Below are positions 21,155 to 33,700 of a DNA stretch of 64,000 bases, piece by piece. The position numbers and the translations under genes are program-made. Under the pieces are notes generated by a model, which searched no databases, was not told the DNA's origin, and worked only from the letters and a program-made list of their open reading frames with translations. Position 1 is the first letter of the stretch. The number at the start of each line of letters is the position of its first letter. Origin of the DNA: Delphinapterus leucas (taxonomy: Eukaryota > Chordata > Mammalia > Artiodactyla > Monodontidae); assembly GCF_002288925.2 (NCBI RefSeq), contig NW_022098021.1, positions 33,548,065-33,612,064 on the forward strand, read 5' to 3'.

Positions 21155-23310
21155 CTATAGGGTCTGTAGTGATATACCCTCTTTCATTTCTAGGATGTAG
21201 AAATAAAAATGTTTTTGTTTGCTTATCTTGTGACCTTACTGAATTTACTTATTACTATTAGGAGGTTTCAGTAGATTCCTTGGGATTTTCTACACAGATA
21301 ACCTTGTCATTTGCAAATAGGGACAGTTTTATTTCTTCCTTTTCAAGCTGTATGCCTTTTGTTTCTTTCACTTGCCTTACTGTACTTTTTAGAACTTCCA
21401 GCACTATACTGAGTAAGAATAGTGAAACAGACATCCTTTCTTGTCTTGTTCTTGATCTTAGGGGGAAAGCATTCAGTCTTTAACTGTTAAGAAGGTTAGC
21501 TGTAGCTTTTCTTGTAGATGCTTATTATCATGTTAAAAAAGTTCCCTTTTATTACCATCTTTTTCATTATAATGAAGAATTTTAATTTTGTCAAGTGTTT
21601 TTTATGCATCAATTGATAGAATCATGGGATTTTTTTCTTTAACCTGTTGATGTGATGGATTACATTAATTGATTTTCAAAGGTTCAGCCAGTCTTTCATC
21701 CCTGGAATAAACTCCACTTGGTCCTGGTGCCTGATTCTTTTTACACATTGCTGTATTCTATTTGCCAATATTTAGTTAAGAATTTTTGTATCTATATTCA
21801 CAAGGAATAATGGTCCATAGTTTTCTTATTTTGTACTATTTTTTTTCTAGTTTTCATATCAGGATAATACTAGCTTCATGAAATGAATTGAGAAGTGTTC
21901 CTTTCTGGAAGAAATTGTATAGAATTTGTGTTAATTCTTCTTTAAATATTTGGTTGAATTTCCCAGGGAAATAATCTGTGCCAGGAGAGCCCTTTTTGGG
22001 AGAGTTTTAAAATTATAAACTCAGTTTCCATAATAGTTATAGAGCTATTAAAATTGTCTGTTTCATAGTATGTGAATTGTGATAGTTTGTGCTTTTTGAG
22101 GAACTGACCCATTTCATGTAAGTTGTCGTATTGATGTGTGTATTATTTCTTATTATCTTTTTGATGTTTATAGGATCTGTAGTGTTATCCACTACATCAA
22201 TCCTGGTATTTGTAATGTGTGTCTTCTCTCTTTTCTTCTTTGTCAATCTTGCTAGAATTTTGTCAATATTGATGATCTTTTCAAAGAACCAACTCTGTCT
22301 TCTTAACTTTATTTCTACTTTTTTCTGTTTTAAATTTCAATTTCTTTTTTTCTTCTTGCTTTAGGTTTACTTTGATCTTCCTTTTTCTGGGTTCTTGAGG
22401 TATGAGCTTAGATTGTTGATTTGAGACTTTTTTCTGTTCTATAATGTAAGCATTTAGATCTTTAAATTTCCCTCTCAACACTGGTTAAGCTGTGTAACAC
22501 ACATTTTGGTGTGTTGTATTTCCATTTTCATTCATTTAATAGAAATTTTTGATTTTCCTTGAGACTTCTTTGAACGGAGTAATGAGTGTGCCTCATTACA
22601 GTTCCCCACTTGGTTTCTATGGACGCCACGGGTTTATGGCCTCTTTATTGCTGGGAGATAATGAAAGTTGACTCTCCACTAGGACTTCTCTGACACCACC
22701 CCAGCAGGGAGCTGTAGGGGATCCTTGTTACTGTCACGTGGGACTGGAAGTCCATGTTCTGGCAGGAGGTGAGGCATGTTACTGCCTGATGGGATGAATG
22801 TCCTTTCTCCTATCCAGCCTTCTCTGACACCATTCTGGAAGAGTGGGGTGAAGTGTCTCATTACAGCCAGGCAAGTGTGAAAGTCTAGGTTTCCCACTCA
22901 GCCTTGTTTGGCACTGGTAGAAGTGGAGCCATAGGATTTTGTGTGTGTTTGGTGCACTAGTGCCTTTATTGTCTAAATGATTTCTGTCTTGGTAGGCTGC
23001 CCCTTTCCCAATCCTTGCCTAGAAAGAGCAGGTTTTTGTTATGCCATTTTTGTTTTTACTTATTTATGTTTCTGACTTGTCTTCTTTATCTCCAAGTATG
23101 GGATATGTGAAGCAGAAAGGAAAATCAAGGGACTCATCACAGTGCTGTTCCTTGGGTCACAAGGTTCCTAGCTGAGCTGCCTTCTTCTCTCAAAATTTCA
23201 GAGTCTTATTACATTTGTTCTGTATATAATGTCCAAGGGTTTTAGTTTTACTTATTGGGGGAATAGGTAAAAGAATGTCAACTCCATGTTTCTGGAAGCA
23301 GAAGTCTCCC
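21155..23310 (-). mobile_element. Decayed L1M-type LINE-1: ORF2 fragment joined to 5' UTR
   Basis: 21200-22560 matches the L1 ORF2 polymerase-to-linker region in antisense, much diverged (AACCTGTTGATGTGATGGAT and similar landmarks). From about 22590 the sequence switches to an old-style L1M 5' UTR with imperfect internal repeats (the phrases TTCTCTGACACCA and CTCATTACAG recur) and ends near 23310 with a segment that looks like an L1M 5' end. ORF1 and the ORF2 start are missing, so there has been an internal deletion. A small piece at 21155-21195 seems to be out of order relative to the rest. Confidence 0.75.
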
Positions 23311-26300
23311 CTTTATGATTTTTGATGACTTCTTTATTATATATTGATCTTATATATGATCTTACATATGCTTTTTTATATGATCAGATCTACTAGTCCT
23401 GAGCTATGATATTTCATACTGATATAATGAAACTACAACTTTTAAATTTTGTGAGAGTACTTCACCTTAAATCGATCTAGCTTTATAATGTATTTTAATA
23501 TCTGGTTAAATTAATATTTTTCAGCTTCCTGATGAACTTCAGTGTCAAAATGCCAAAAAAACATTGGACATCATCAAGAACAGTATTAGGAAACAAATCT
23601 TTATTATTACCTCTCTTTAAAACTAGAATGCATCTACACCATGAGCAGCTACAGTAGCAGCTGTTGCACTGCCCTTGAGTGGTATGTTGGAATTAGAAAA
23701 GTCCCAAAATAGATAGTGCAAGTAGTTGTAGCTTAGATAATGTAGATACAGATTTACTCAATGCGTCCCCAAAGGCTTGGAAAAGTGACAGCCTTTGATA
23801 CTTTAGTGATTTTTAGGACAATTAAGCAGGACTTTTCACAGTTAATGTAAAATAATGGAGCTCTGTCTGATGCCTCAATATAACAGCTCATCTTCAACTT
23901 GGAGCAATTGAGATTAGAACACATAACACACAACCTCTCCGGACAGTGACACTTAATTACGTCTCTCCACGACTGGCCTTGTCTATCGTTTAAAAACGTT
24001 GGCCAATATTTCTATACCAGTGTAAGTGCAATAATTCAGATTTATCAATGTCCAATAGTTCTCTTCCGTTATAGAATTTATTGTTTAGAAATAATGTCAG
24101 CCACTTTTTTTCTTTCCAGCTCCTTTCTCCCAGTCAGCTGCTCTCCTTTTACTTTTGTGTTTTGGAATCAAATTGACAAATTCTTTTCAAGTTCCCATTT
24201 TGCCTTAGCATTCAGGGACCTCAGGTCGCTTAAATATTTTACTGGTCATTCAGCTACTTCCCCATGTAATGGATCTGGCAACAGGGTGGAGTTCAAAGGC
24301 ATAACTAACTACAAATGGGAATCTAACCATACCAGAGACTACATGTCTGTTTCACTTCCTTGCTTTAAAAAGACAGTTGAACTTTTCTTTGAAATGAAAT
24401 GATAAAATTATACATTCTGCCTTTTTTTTATCCTTCTGGTTAGGATTTTGGGACACTATTGCTGAATTAGAAATGTATGTTAATATGTGCTATTGCAATC
24501 ATAATTTTAAAATAAAAAGTATTCCAAAAGCCAAGCAATTAAGAATGAGTATGTTTATGTGGGGTAAATCAGTTTTTAATAATTAGTGTTTAAAAGGTGG
24601 AAACTGAATTAATAATATCTTTCCTTTATATAATGTTAATATGGCTAAATATTTTCCATGAAGATTCAGTTACAGTGATTCAGATTTGGAGATTAAGTTT
24701 TTATTTTGGCTATTTTATGATCATCTTCCATTGGGTCTGGAGAATTTAAGTCAAGCAGTTAGAATTTACATGAAATTTATTAGAGTCTTCAATTTTTCCT
24801 TCCATGAATTATAAGACATTGTGTAATTAAAAAGCACAGTTAATATTTTGGGATTTTTGAACTTGGGAAGCACCTGCTCATACAAAATTAAAAAAGCTCA
24901 TCTCAGAGCTTTTACAGTGATTGACAACATTCTTATTTATTGATATCCTTTTCATTTACATAGCTCTCAAATTTATGTTTCTGTCATTGTTTGTTGACTG
25001 AGAAATAAATTTTCCTAAGCATGTAATACACGTGTAAATTGAATAGCTTATCTTCATTATCATTTGAATTATGATAGTAATTTCTAGTAGCTATTAAGTG
25101 AATTGTGCTTCTTTATTTCTTACTATATTTATTCATTTAAATAATTAACCTGTTAGCCTCAATTATGTGTTTTCCTTTAATTTAAAATTGATTGGACAAA
25201 GTGAATTCTCTTTTGCTTTCCTTTCCATGAGCCAATACAATTTTACTAATCTATAGAGACTAGCAGGAGCATAAGGCTCATTCTGACAATCATTGTATTT
25301 AAATTAATGATCCTGGTTTGCAAAGTTGGAGGTAGAGGAGGGAGGAGATGATGGCAAACTCTTCAAGCACATAGCAGAAAGAAGACACAAGATGAGAGTG
25401 AAGTGCCTCAGAGAAGGTGAGAACACTGAAAAATGTGGATAATCATATAAAATAGGGTGGTCTAATGAATACAGAAACAATGAAATTATGTGCCCATCCT
25501 AAGGGGAGTAAGTTCATTGTGTTGCTCATCTGAAGAAACATTTCATCTAGTCATAATGACTAGATAAAAATTTAATAGATATTAGCATAACTGAACCTGC
25601 ACTCACACGTGACTCCTCAAACTCATACCTACACTGAGAATGGGACCAAGAAAGATGCCTTGTTCATGATTTTAAATCAGGCTTTTGAAAGTGATTATTT
25701 CAGAACATTGGATAAAAACTTGTGAATCAAGAAAATAACCATTAAGAAGTATATGGTTTGGACCTTGTTTTTATCTTCATCAAACCAGAGAGGGCAAAAT
25801 TTGAAACTAGGGGTGTGATTAAAGGAACATACACTGCCCTTCATAAGAAAATAGGCTGGCAGCCATACAGATCATCAGGCAATTGGAGACATGCTTATCT
25901 TCCTCATGGATCTGGACCATGCTGTCCCTGAGGAATAGTCATCTTTACCTGGGGTATGAATATGTGTGTTATGTTGGGTATGGTGATTAATATAACCGTT
26001 ACCTGCTTGACAACTGGAGGAACAACGCCTATCTGAGGCCACACTGGTAAAGATATGTCAAGTGAGCCCAGGCTCAAAGCAATACTCACATCCTGACAGT
26101 TCTGTAGAGCATGACCACCAAAGCCACATTGGCCCTTCTCTTGCTGGCCCTTGAGCATTTTTCTCAGGCCTGGGAGATGAGCTATTGCCATGAATCAACC
26201 ACTGTGTTTTGTGGAAAGGCTTCCTCAAAGAGGATGGAGATTAAAAGGAGGAAAGACTGTTATTTATGGAACAAGTAGAGTATTAGTAAGGTAGACTTGA

Positions 26301-28000
26301 GGATTGGGGAGTACATTTAGCAACTTGGAATAGTCACAGAGGGTAAAGGTTTATACTTGTTAGATGATGTCCTCATTGACTACAGGAAAAGTAATGTTGT
26401 CAGAGAGTTTAATTTTTTCTTTTTCAATATTCCCTGCATCTATTCCCAAGGCTTCACTAAAATCTTGTGTGCACGTAAAAACTTGTGTGCATGTTGTAAA
26501 GAATGAAGTGAAAGAGCAGTAAAGGGAAATATGACCTGCCTTATTCATTTCTGTCCACATTTATTACACCAGTGGAACCCATTCAAAAAGAGTGGTGATC
26601 TAGTGAAAAGAATGTATAGAAGACCATAAAAAAATTAAGCACAGGCCAATGGCAGTGCTGGGAATGATGAAAAGAAACACATATATTGGAGGAGCAACTT
26701 TTGGGTCATCCTCTGGAAGGTGTCTTGGAGTGGGAAGTGGAATAGATTGATGTGGGCTGCACAGCTAAATGAATATCAGTGAACATTTTCCTTAGCCCTT
26801 ATCCTGGTTCTTTTCAATGGTGCTTGACTTGGATAGAAATGGTTCTACTTAATGCTAAGCAAATGTAATTCTACTGTATCCTGAAGGAATCACCTCTAAT
26901 GATAATTTCTTTGCTGAAATAACTTTTTCTACTTTAGATATAATTTGAGATGAGTCCTTAATGATTAAAATCTTTAGAATTTAATTTTTATAGAAGGTTG
27001 TAATTATGATTCTCTTTTTTGTAGCATCTTTTCTAAAAATTGGAGGAATTAAACCTTCATAGGCTAATTTCTGTTATCTGTGATTCAGGTTACTTAGCTT
27101 TGCCCTTGGTATTATCACAAGGTGTTTCCCTGGTCCCTTGATTTATATCAGTATGTAATCTATTCTGTTGTTAAAAAACACATTTGAAAAGTTTATTTTC
27201 TAGGTCATTTCCCTTATATCCATTCTAAAGACCTTATATAACTTTGCCTTAGAGGATTTCAGTATAGCTATAACAGAAGACTTTCTTTTCTTTATAATGC
27301 TTTATCCTGTGGCCATGTGTCCGTCCTGTAACGGACATATGTTTTATTCTCCATAGCAACAATTCCAAATATAGGAATTTTATATACCCTTCAGGGCTTT
27401 GAACCACTGAAAAATTTGTATCTTAATGCAAATTTTGTACCTCAGCTCTTCTCTGGTGAGAGGGTCTATCTATAGCTTTTATCAGATCATTGAAGTTGCC
27501 CATGACGCAAAAAAGAATAAGAAGCCTTGCAACAGAATGTCATCTAGAATTTTTGCAGTATTCAGTGACCTATGTAAATAGGGATAGGCCAAGCTTGCTC
27601 AACACAGAGATTTGTAAGTCAAGGACATTAATTGTGATGATGAGGGTAGGGGCTGGTGCAGACAAGGCAAAAAGGAATGGCGGGGGTGGGTGGGTGGAAA
27701 ATGGTCAAATCTGATGTTGATTTTTTTTTTCTTTTAAGTACATTTACTCAATGTTTATTGTCAGTGATACTGAAACACTTCATTTTGTGCTTGCAATTTG
27801 AGATGTAATTACAAAGATTTATTTCTAAGACAAGAAAGGTTGATATTTTTATGCAGTTCATGAACTTTTAATGACCTCTATTTGTTTGATTCATTTTTCT
27901 TTGCCTTTTGCATTCATGTTGTGTCTTTGATTATTAACACAAAGGTGTGACTCACTAAGTATGTATAAATAAATTTAAATGTAATTTTGCTCAAAACCCC
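23311..28000. other. 4.7 kb repeat-poor interval, no supported gene
   Basis: The longest interval in the window without a repeat I can name. Open frames at 24094-24402 (plus), 25904-26191 and 26360-26560 (minus) lack recognisable domains, a consistent splice structure or codon bias that I can see. It could contain non-coding regulatory DNA, but nothing in the bases alone proves that. Confidence 0.45.
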
Positions 28001-28464
28001 GAGCTTTCTTTTCTTTTTTCTTTTTTAAATATTTTATTGAAGTACTGTTGATTTACAATGTGTTAATTTCTGCTGTACAGCAAATGATTCAGTTATACAT
28101 ATATATTCTTTTTCATATTCTTTCCCATTATGGTTTATCACAGGATATTGAATATAGTTCCCTGTGCTATATAGTAGGACCTTGTTGTTTATCCATCCTA
28201 TATATACTAGTTTGCATCTGCTAATCCCAAACTTCCAATCTTTCCCTCCCCTACTCCCCCTCCCCCTTGACAACCACAGTCTGTTCCCTATGTCTGTGAG
28301 TCTCCTTCTGTTTTGTAGATATGTTCATTTGTGTTGTATTTTAGATTCCACATATAAGTGATATCGTATGATATTTATCTTTCTCTGTCTGACTTACTTC
28401 ATTTAGTATAATAATCTGTAGGTCCATCCATGTTGCTGCAAATGACATTATTTCATTGTTTTTT

Positions 28465-29329
28465 CTGGCTGAGTAATATTCCATTGTGTGTATATATATA
28501 TATATATATATATCTCATATCTTCTTTATCTATCCATCTGTCAATGGACATTTGGTTATTTCCATGTCTTGGCTATTGTAAATAATGCTACTATGATCAT
28601 AGGAGTGCATATATCTTTTCAAGTTATAGTTTTGTCTGGGTATATGCCCAAAAGTGTGATTGCTGGATCATGTAGTAACTCTATTTTAGTTTTTGGAGAA
28701 ACCTCCACACTGCTTTCCATAGTGGCTGCCCCAATTTTCATTTCCACTAACAGTGTAAGAACATTCCTTTTTCTCCACATCCTCTCCAATATTTATAGAC
28801 TTTTTAATGATGGCTCTTCTGACCAGTGTGAGGTGATACCTCATTGTAGTTTTGATTTGCATTTCTCTAATAATTAGCAATGATGAGTGTCTTTTCATAT
28901 GCCCATTGGACATCTGTATGTCTTCTTTGGAGAAATGTCTATTTAGGTCTTCTGCCCATTTTTCTATTGGGTTGTTTGTATTTTTTGTTGTTGAGTTGTA
29001 TGAGCTGTTTGTATATTTTGGAAATTAAGCCCTTGTCAGTTGCATCATTTACAAATATTTTCTTCCAGTCTGTAGGTTGTTTTTTCGTTTTGTTTGTGGT
29101 TTTCTTTGCTGAGCAAATCTTATAAGTTTGATTAGGTCCAATTTGTTTATTTTTGCTTTTATTTCTATTGCCTTGCAAGACTGACCTAAGAAAACATTAG
29201 AATGATTTATGTCAAATAATGTTTTGCTTATGTTCTCTTCTAGGTGTTTTATGGTGTCATGTCTTATATTTAAGTTTTTAAGCCATTTTGAGTTTATTTT
29301 TGTGTATGGTGTGAGGGTGTATTCTAACT
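28465..29329 (-). pseudogene. L1 ORF2 C-terminal remnant
   Basis: Open pieces 28939-29178 and 29049-29387 hold degraded ORF2 tail sequence, and 28686-28913 keeps [20 protein letters not shown] and a broken version of the cysteine-rich segment ([12 protein letters not shown] where active copies have C-x3-C...HCWWEC). Frameshifts and stops divide it. It derives from the part of ORF2 after the polymerase. Confidence 0.85.
28490..28513. repeat. (TA)n microsatellite
   Basis: TA run of about 12 units preceded by GTGTG, inside the L1 at 28015-29329. Confidence 0.92.
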
Positions 29330-29819
29330 GAGCTTTCTTTTCTCTTTTTTCAGATTCAGGAGAAACTTGCAAGTCATCTTTAACCATTCCATCTTACCCT
29401 ATCTTACCCACCTTTCCTCTCCATGTATAATGCAAGTACCCTTGAATCCATCTCTGACTCTTCAGGTTTGTTATTGTCATTGCCTTAGTTTAGGTTGGAT
29501 TATTCAGTGGCTTCCCAGCTAGCCTTCTTCTTCCTTGTCTAGCACCCATGAATCCACCTAGAAATGATCCTTCTAAAATGTACATCTGATCTTTGCAGAT
29601 TCCCTGCTTAAAACCTTTCAATGGATTTTTACAACTTTCATGAAAATTTTCAAGCCATTTAGCTTTAGCACACATGAAGCTCTTCATGAAATGGATCTTA
29701 TAAGTCTCTATCTTCAACTTTTACTTGTTATACTTTAGTCACTATATGTAGCATCTGGCATGGCTCACAATACTTTATAGCCATAAAGTTTTGTTTTGTA
29801 GAAACAAAAGCAACAATAA

Positions 29820-30060
29820 TAACTTCATCATCTTCAATAAGAGTAGCCAGCATTTGCTGATCATATATTCTGACCCTGGCATTGTGTTTTGCAAATTTAC
29901 ATATGTTATTTCATGTAATCACAACAGTTCCACCTAGTAAACTTACTACTGTTAGACCCATTTTACTAAGGGATAAGAAACTTGATGGATGCTCTTAGAA
30001 TAAGTGAAAGTGAGTCCAACCCAGGTCTCTCTGACTCTTCTTGCATACCATTTTCTGTGC
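29820..30060 (-). mobile_element. MIR SINE
   Basis: Antisense MIR: GCATTTGCTGATC start, TTATTTCATGTAATC, CCCATTTTACTAAGG and the final CCAACCCAGGTCTCTCTGAC segment, in the order expected for the reverse complement. Confidence 0.8.
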
Positions 30061-30336
30061 CTGAAATGTTTTTCCTCTTCTACATAGTAATTCTTTCTTT
30101 CAGAGCAACCCAAACATCATCTTACCTTAGGAACATTTTTTGACATCCCTTGCCATTATGATTTAGATGATTTTTTTATGTCTTTCTGAGGAGACTTCTA
30201 AATACCTCTATTATAATATTTTTTATCATGTCCTAATAAATTTATTAATTTGCTTTTACTGTTTGGCCAGGTATAGGCTCCTGAGACTGCATTTGTAAAT
30301 TTGTTAACAATTTTCTACAATTGGGTTATTTGAGGG

Positions 30337-30525
30337 CAGCTGAACTCAAAGTATAGTCTCCAGACTAGCAGAATTAATCTCACCTGGGAACTTATTGGAA
30401 ATACCAATCCTTTGACCTCACTTTGGATCTACTGAAGCAGAAAATCTGGAGGTAGAGCCCTGCAATCGATGTTTAGGTTATCCTTCCAGGTAATTATGAT
30501 TTACATCAAAATTTGAGAATCACTG
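30337..30525 (+). mobile_element. MER5A-like hAT DNA transposon
   Basis: Begins CAGCTGAACTCAAAGTATAG (consensus-like CAGTGGTTCTCAAAGTGTGG) and ends AAATTTGAGAATCACTG. The interior keeps CACCTGGGAACTTATTGGAA and the ACTGAAGCAGAAAATCTGG segment. No clean target duplication visible. Confidence 0.82.
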
Positions 30526-30795
30526 TTACATTAGAGACTGATCTAATTCTACTCCAATCTAGGTTATGTTCCCCTCACATGTACCCAACCATCTCCCCCA
30601 TTCTACCATGCCATGCTTACTTCTGATATAGTATTTAGGAGATTATATTATACCACACTATATAATTGTTTATCTTTCTGACAAGACTGTAATCTCTCTG
30701 AGAGTAGGGATTATGATTTACCAATCATCCTATTGCCTCACTCACCTAGTATATAGTAGTTATTTGGGAAGTATTTGTTGTTGAATATAATAAGG

Positions 30796-33700
30796 TGCAT
30801 CTGTGATGTGAACAGCTGCATTTCATCTTATTTTAAATTTTATTTATAAAATTAATTGATTAAATTGATGATAAAGATTTTATTATAATTTGTTAATGGC
30901 ATAAGACAACTTAGTTTTAGGTAAGTTAGGGGAAATAAGAGACAAATACTTTTGGACTTTACTGATGCCCATGAGCATAGCATAAGAGGTTTTCTATTAT
31001 TTTTGGTTTCATGATAAAATGAAATCACCATAGCTGTAAAACTTAAATCTTAGACTGGATAATATTAAACTTACCAATGTTCTCTCAAAAATCTGTTCGA
31101 GTTCCTAGGTGAAGGCAAATATACTTGGGTACATTTAAGGACAAATCAATAAATCTTATTTTAGGGAAGAAAGGATGATGCATTTCTATTTACATTTCTA
31201 CTAGTATTTTTGGCTTTTGTTTTTCACCCGTCCTATCACCCCAGGCTGGCAAGACATTATACATTGGGCCACTCACATGCTCTGATCTAAGACCCTGCTG
31301 CTTCCTTTGAGAGTCATAAGTTTTTGAAAAGCAGTGGTATGAATAACCAAAATAATAGCAGCCTTCAATTTAATTAAACTCAACATTTATGAACAACCAC
31401 CTGCATCCTAAGCATGTATTTATGAATTCAGAGATGATTAAATCATACTGACTCAAATGATGTAGTTATCCTTAAGATATTCAGAGATACTTAATGATAA
31501 TATTATGATCAAGTTACTCTAAGAGCTTAATGGAGGAAGAGAAACATAGCTGAAACAATTTGAGTTGCTTTATTTGAACTACTATATTGATTCTTATTCT
31601 TCAATCCTATTTTACTTCTGATACAGCCTTAACCCTCTCTCTTTTTTTCCCTTTCACTGTAGTTTGGCCTCTTTCTTTGTTGTGTATTGATTCTTCTTCC
31701 TTAGAGGCACTCACACTTAAAAGCTCATTTCTTTTTTGTAGATGTGTAATATTAAATTATGCAGATAATCACACAATTTCAGATCTGGTCCTTTAAAAAA
31801 AACCCTCAAGAATAAGGAAAATGGTTAAGCTGGGTTGCTGCCCAGATCACTTGATAGGCTGTGTGCTTACTCAGTTCAGGCAGATTCATGGACTGATTCA
31901 AAATAACCACATGTGATTCTGAGTTTTTTCTAGAAAACCATTCAGGAGGCTAAGAGACTTGTCCTAAAATTAGGGTTACAGGAAAACAAGGCTTGTTACC
32001 TCAAGGCTAATTTCATATTCATAGGGATGCACTGTAGGGTTTCATCAGCTTATTATCCATTTGGTTTAAGATAGCAGGTACATGGCACATGGTCCATTAC
32101 AACATTCTGGATCCAGTTCTTTTGAATGAGTAAAGGCGGTGTGGGGGGAGCAAAGGGATTCCAAGCATTCTTTAAAAGTGTGAAATATTTGATATGAAGG
32201 AAAACTTTAGGAGGCTTTTCCCCTTCCAACCAATTAAAGACAGTAACCAATTAAAAAAATCATAAATAAGAAATAGCAATTGGTGATTGCTATAAATAAA
32301 ATACTGAATGGAAAGTAAAAAATTTGAAATAGAATTTGATGTTAGAAGGGGAAGCTTTATGGTCATGGTACTTAATGACAAAATGCATATTTTTCCAGGA
32401 AAGTGTTAAGAAAATCTTTTTCTTGGATTATAGAATTTTAGAGCTGGGAAGAGATCTAAAGTATTATTTTTTGCCATTTTCATAATATATACAAGTGGAA
32501 ACTGAGATTGAATCAGCTCCCTGAACAATTGTAGAATCATTGTATTTGAGAGGTGAAAGAGGTCAAAGATGTGAAAGATTAATCAAACCACCATCTGAGG
32601 TCTGAATCAGCTCTTCAATGAGTACTAGAATTTGAGGCTGAAAAGGACACTGCATGATTTTTTTGTTGTTGTTGTCCTTTGATCTGAGGTGTGAAACCTC
32701 TGCATGACATCATTCTTAAGAGATTATCAAATTGCTATTTAATAATTCTTGTATTTATGGTACTTATCTTTTTTTAAATTTGCCTTGAATGCTAAATTAG
32801 TGGATACAAAATCATTGCGCCTAGGAGAAATATGGGGTTAGGTTCCTGCCAAACTCTGGTCATAGCATTCTTGTAAACCAATCAATACATAATTTTCTTT
32901 TATGTGTTTTTCTGTTTAAAGCACCTTATTTAATATGTAATGTTGGTTCATTAACTTTGAACTCATGGCCAAAAGCATTATAACCCATGCCTCAAGGAAG
33001 TTTCTTTAATACATGTGTTTTCTTTGTAAGGCACATCACAGCCTTTTTGTGACTAGGAACACTAGACAGCCCTTCAGCAATATGCTTGGGGCAAATTTTA
33101 AACAGCAAAATCCCTCCAAAAAAGGACAAAATTTTGAAAAATGTGGCACTAAATAGACCATGAAAAGGCTACTTGTTTACAGTATGAGAGCTGAAACAGA
33201 AGGCAGGAGGATGCCTTGTTCTACCTCAGCTGGGAATATGCGTGCAGGTGACTGAGATACAGCTCTGTGCATGCCCATGCCTGGGAATGACCATGACTGT
33301 GAAAGCACCAAGAGTAATGATTTGGAAGGTACAAATAAATTTAGTGAGCAGGTGAATTCACAGATATGGAATCTGTGAATAATGAGGTGTATTTTCAACT
33401 TCAGGAAATAATACGAATTGAGGCTGACAACTCAAGTCCACCTTTGGGTATCTCTACCTTCCTGTGAAGTCTGTCCCTGGTTTCTTATTCTGTCCTCCAG
33501 GGACACAAGTAGGTATAACATTTTCATCTCCTATAAGCTATTCAAACATCTGCAGGGAGCCACTCCTAAACCCATTTTCCTTTTTTTCCTACTATATATA
33601 TATATATATATTTTTTTTTTTTTTGCCACATCATGGAAAATAGTGACCATAGATTGATCCATTGCCCTGAATCCTGTGCCCCAACTCATGCAAGTTCTCT

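Larger units (their letters stand above)
28015..29329 (-). mobile_element. 5'-truncated LINE-1
   Basis: Antisense poly-A/T-rich start at about 28015, L1 3' UTR to about 28465, then the C-terminal part of ORF2, truncated at 29329. Flanks GAGCTTTCTTTTCT at 28001-28014 and 29330-29343 are an identical 14-bp target duplication. A short TA microsatellite (28490-28513) marks the usual variable site near the ORF2 stop. Confidence 0.92.
29395..30795 (+). mobile_element. L2 LINE, interrupted by MIR and MER5A
   Basis: Plus-orientation L2 3' half. 29395-29770 matches the region with CTTGAATCCATCTCTGACTC, GCTTAAAACC and similar landmarks; 30060-30250 is the next part; 30540-30795 is the 3' end (GACTGTAAGCTC-like, then the tail before AGTATTTGTTG). 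A MIR (29820-30060) and a MER5A (30337-30525) sit inside it. Confidence 0.72.

Noticed and set aside
22590..22960. Tandemly similar phrases (CTCATTACAG, TTCTCTGACACC) considered as a new minisatellite or a CRISPR-like array
   Set aside because: The spacing is irregular and the phrases are normal for an old L1M 5' UTR; a prokaryotic array is not expected in this DNA.
24094..24402. 102-codon plus-strand frame
   Set aside because: No domain, signal peptide or context; compatible with chance in 64 kb of six-frame reading.
25904..26560. Two minus-strand open frames (95 and 66 codons) that look mildly protein-like
   Set aside because: The second frame's C-terminal part and a hydrophobic stretch at 26603-26763 looked suggestive, but no family match, no connected splice structure and no shared frame could be shown.
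27295..27345. Short hairpin-like GTCCGTCCTGTAACGGAC considered as a structured RNA
   Set aside because: The stem is only 6 bp with no extension or context.
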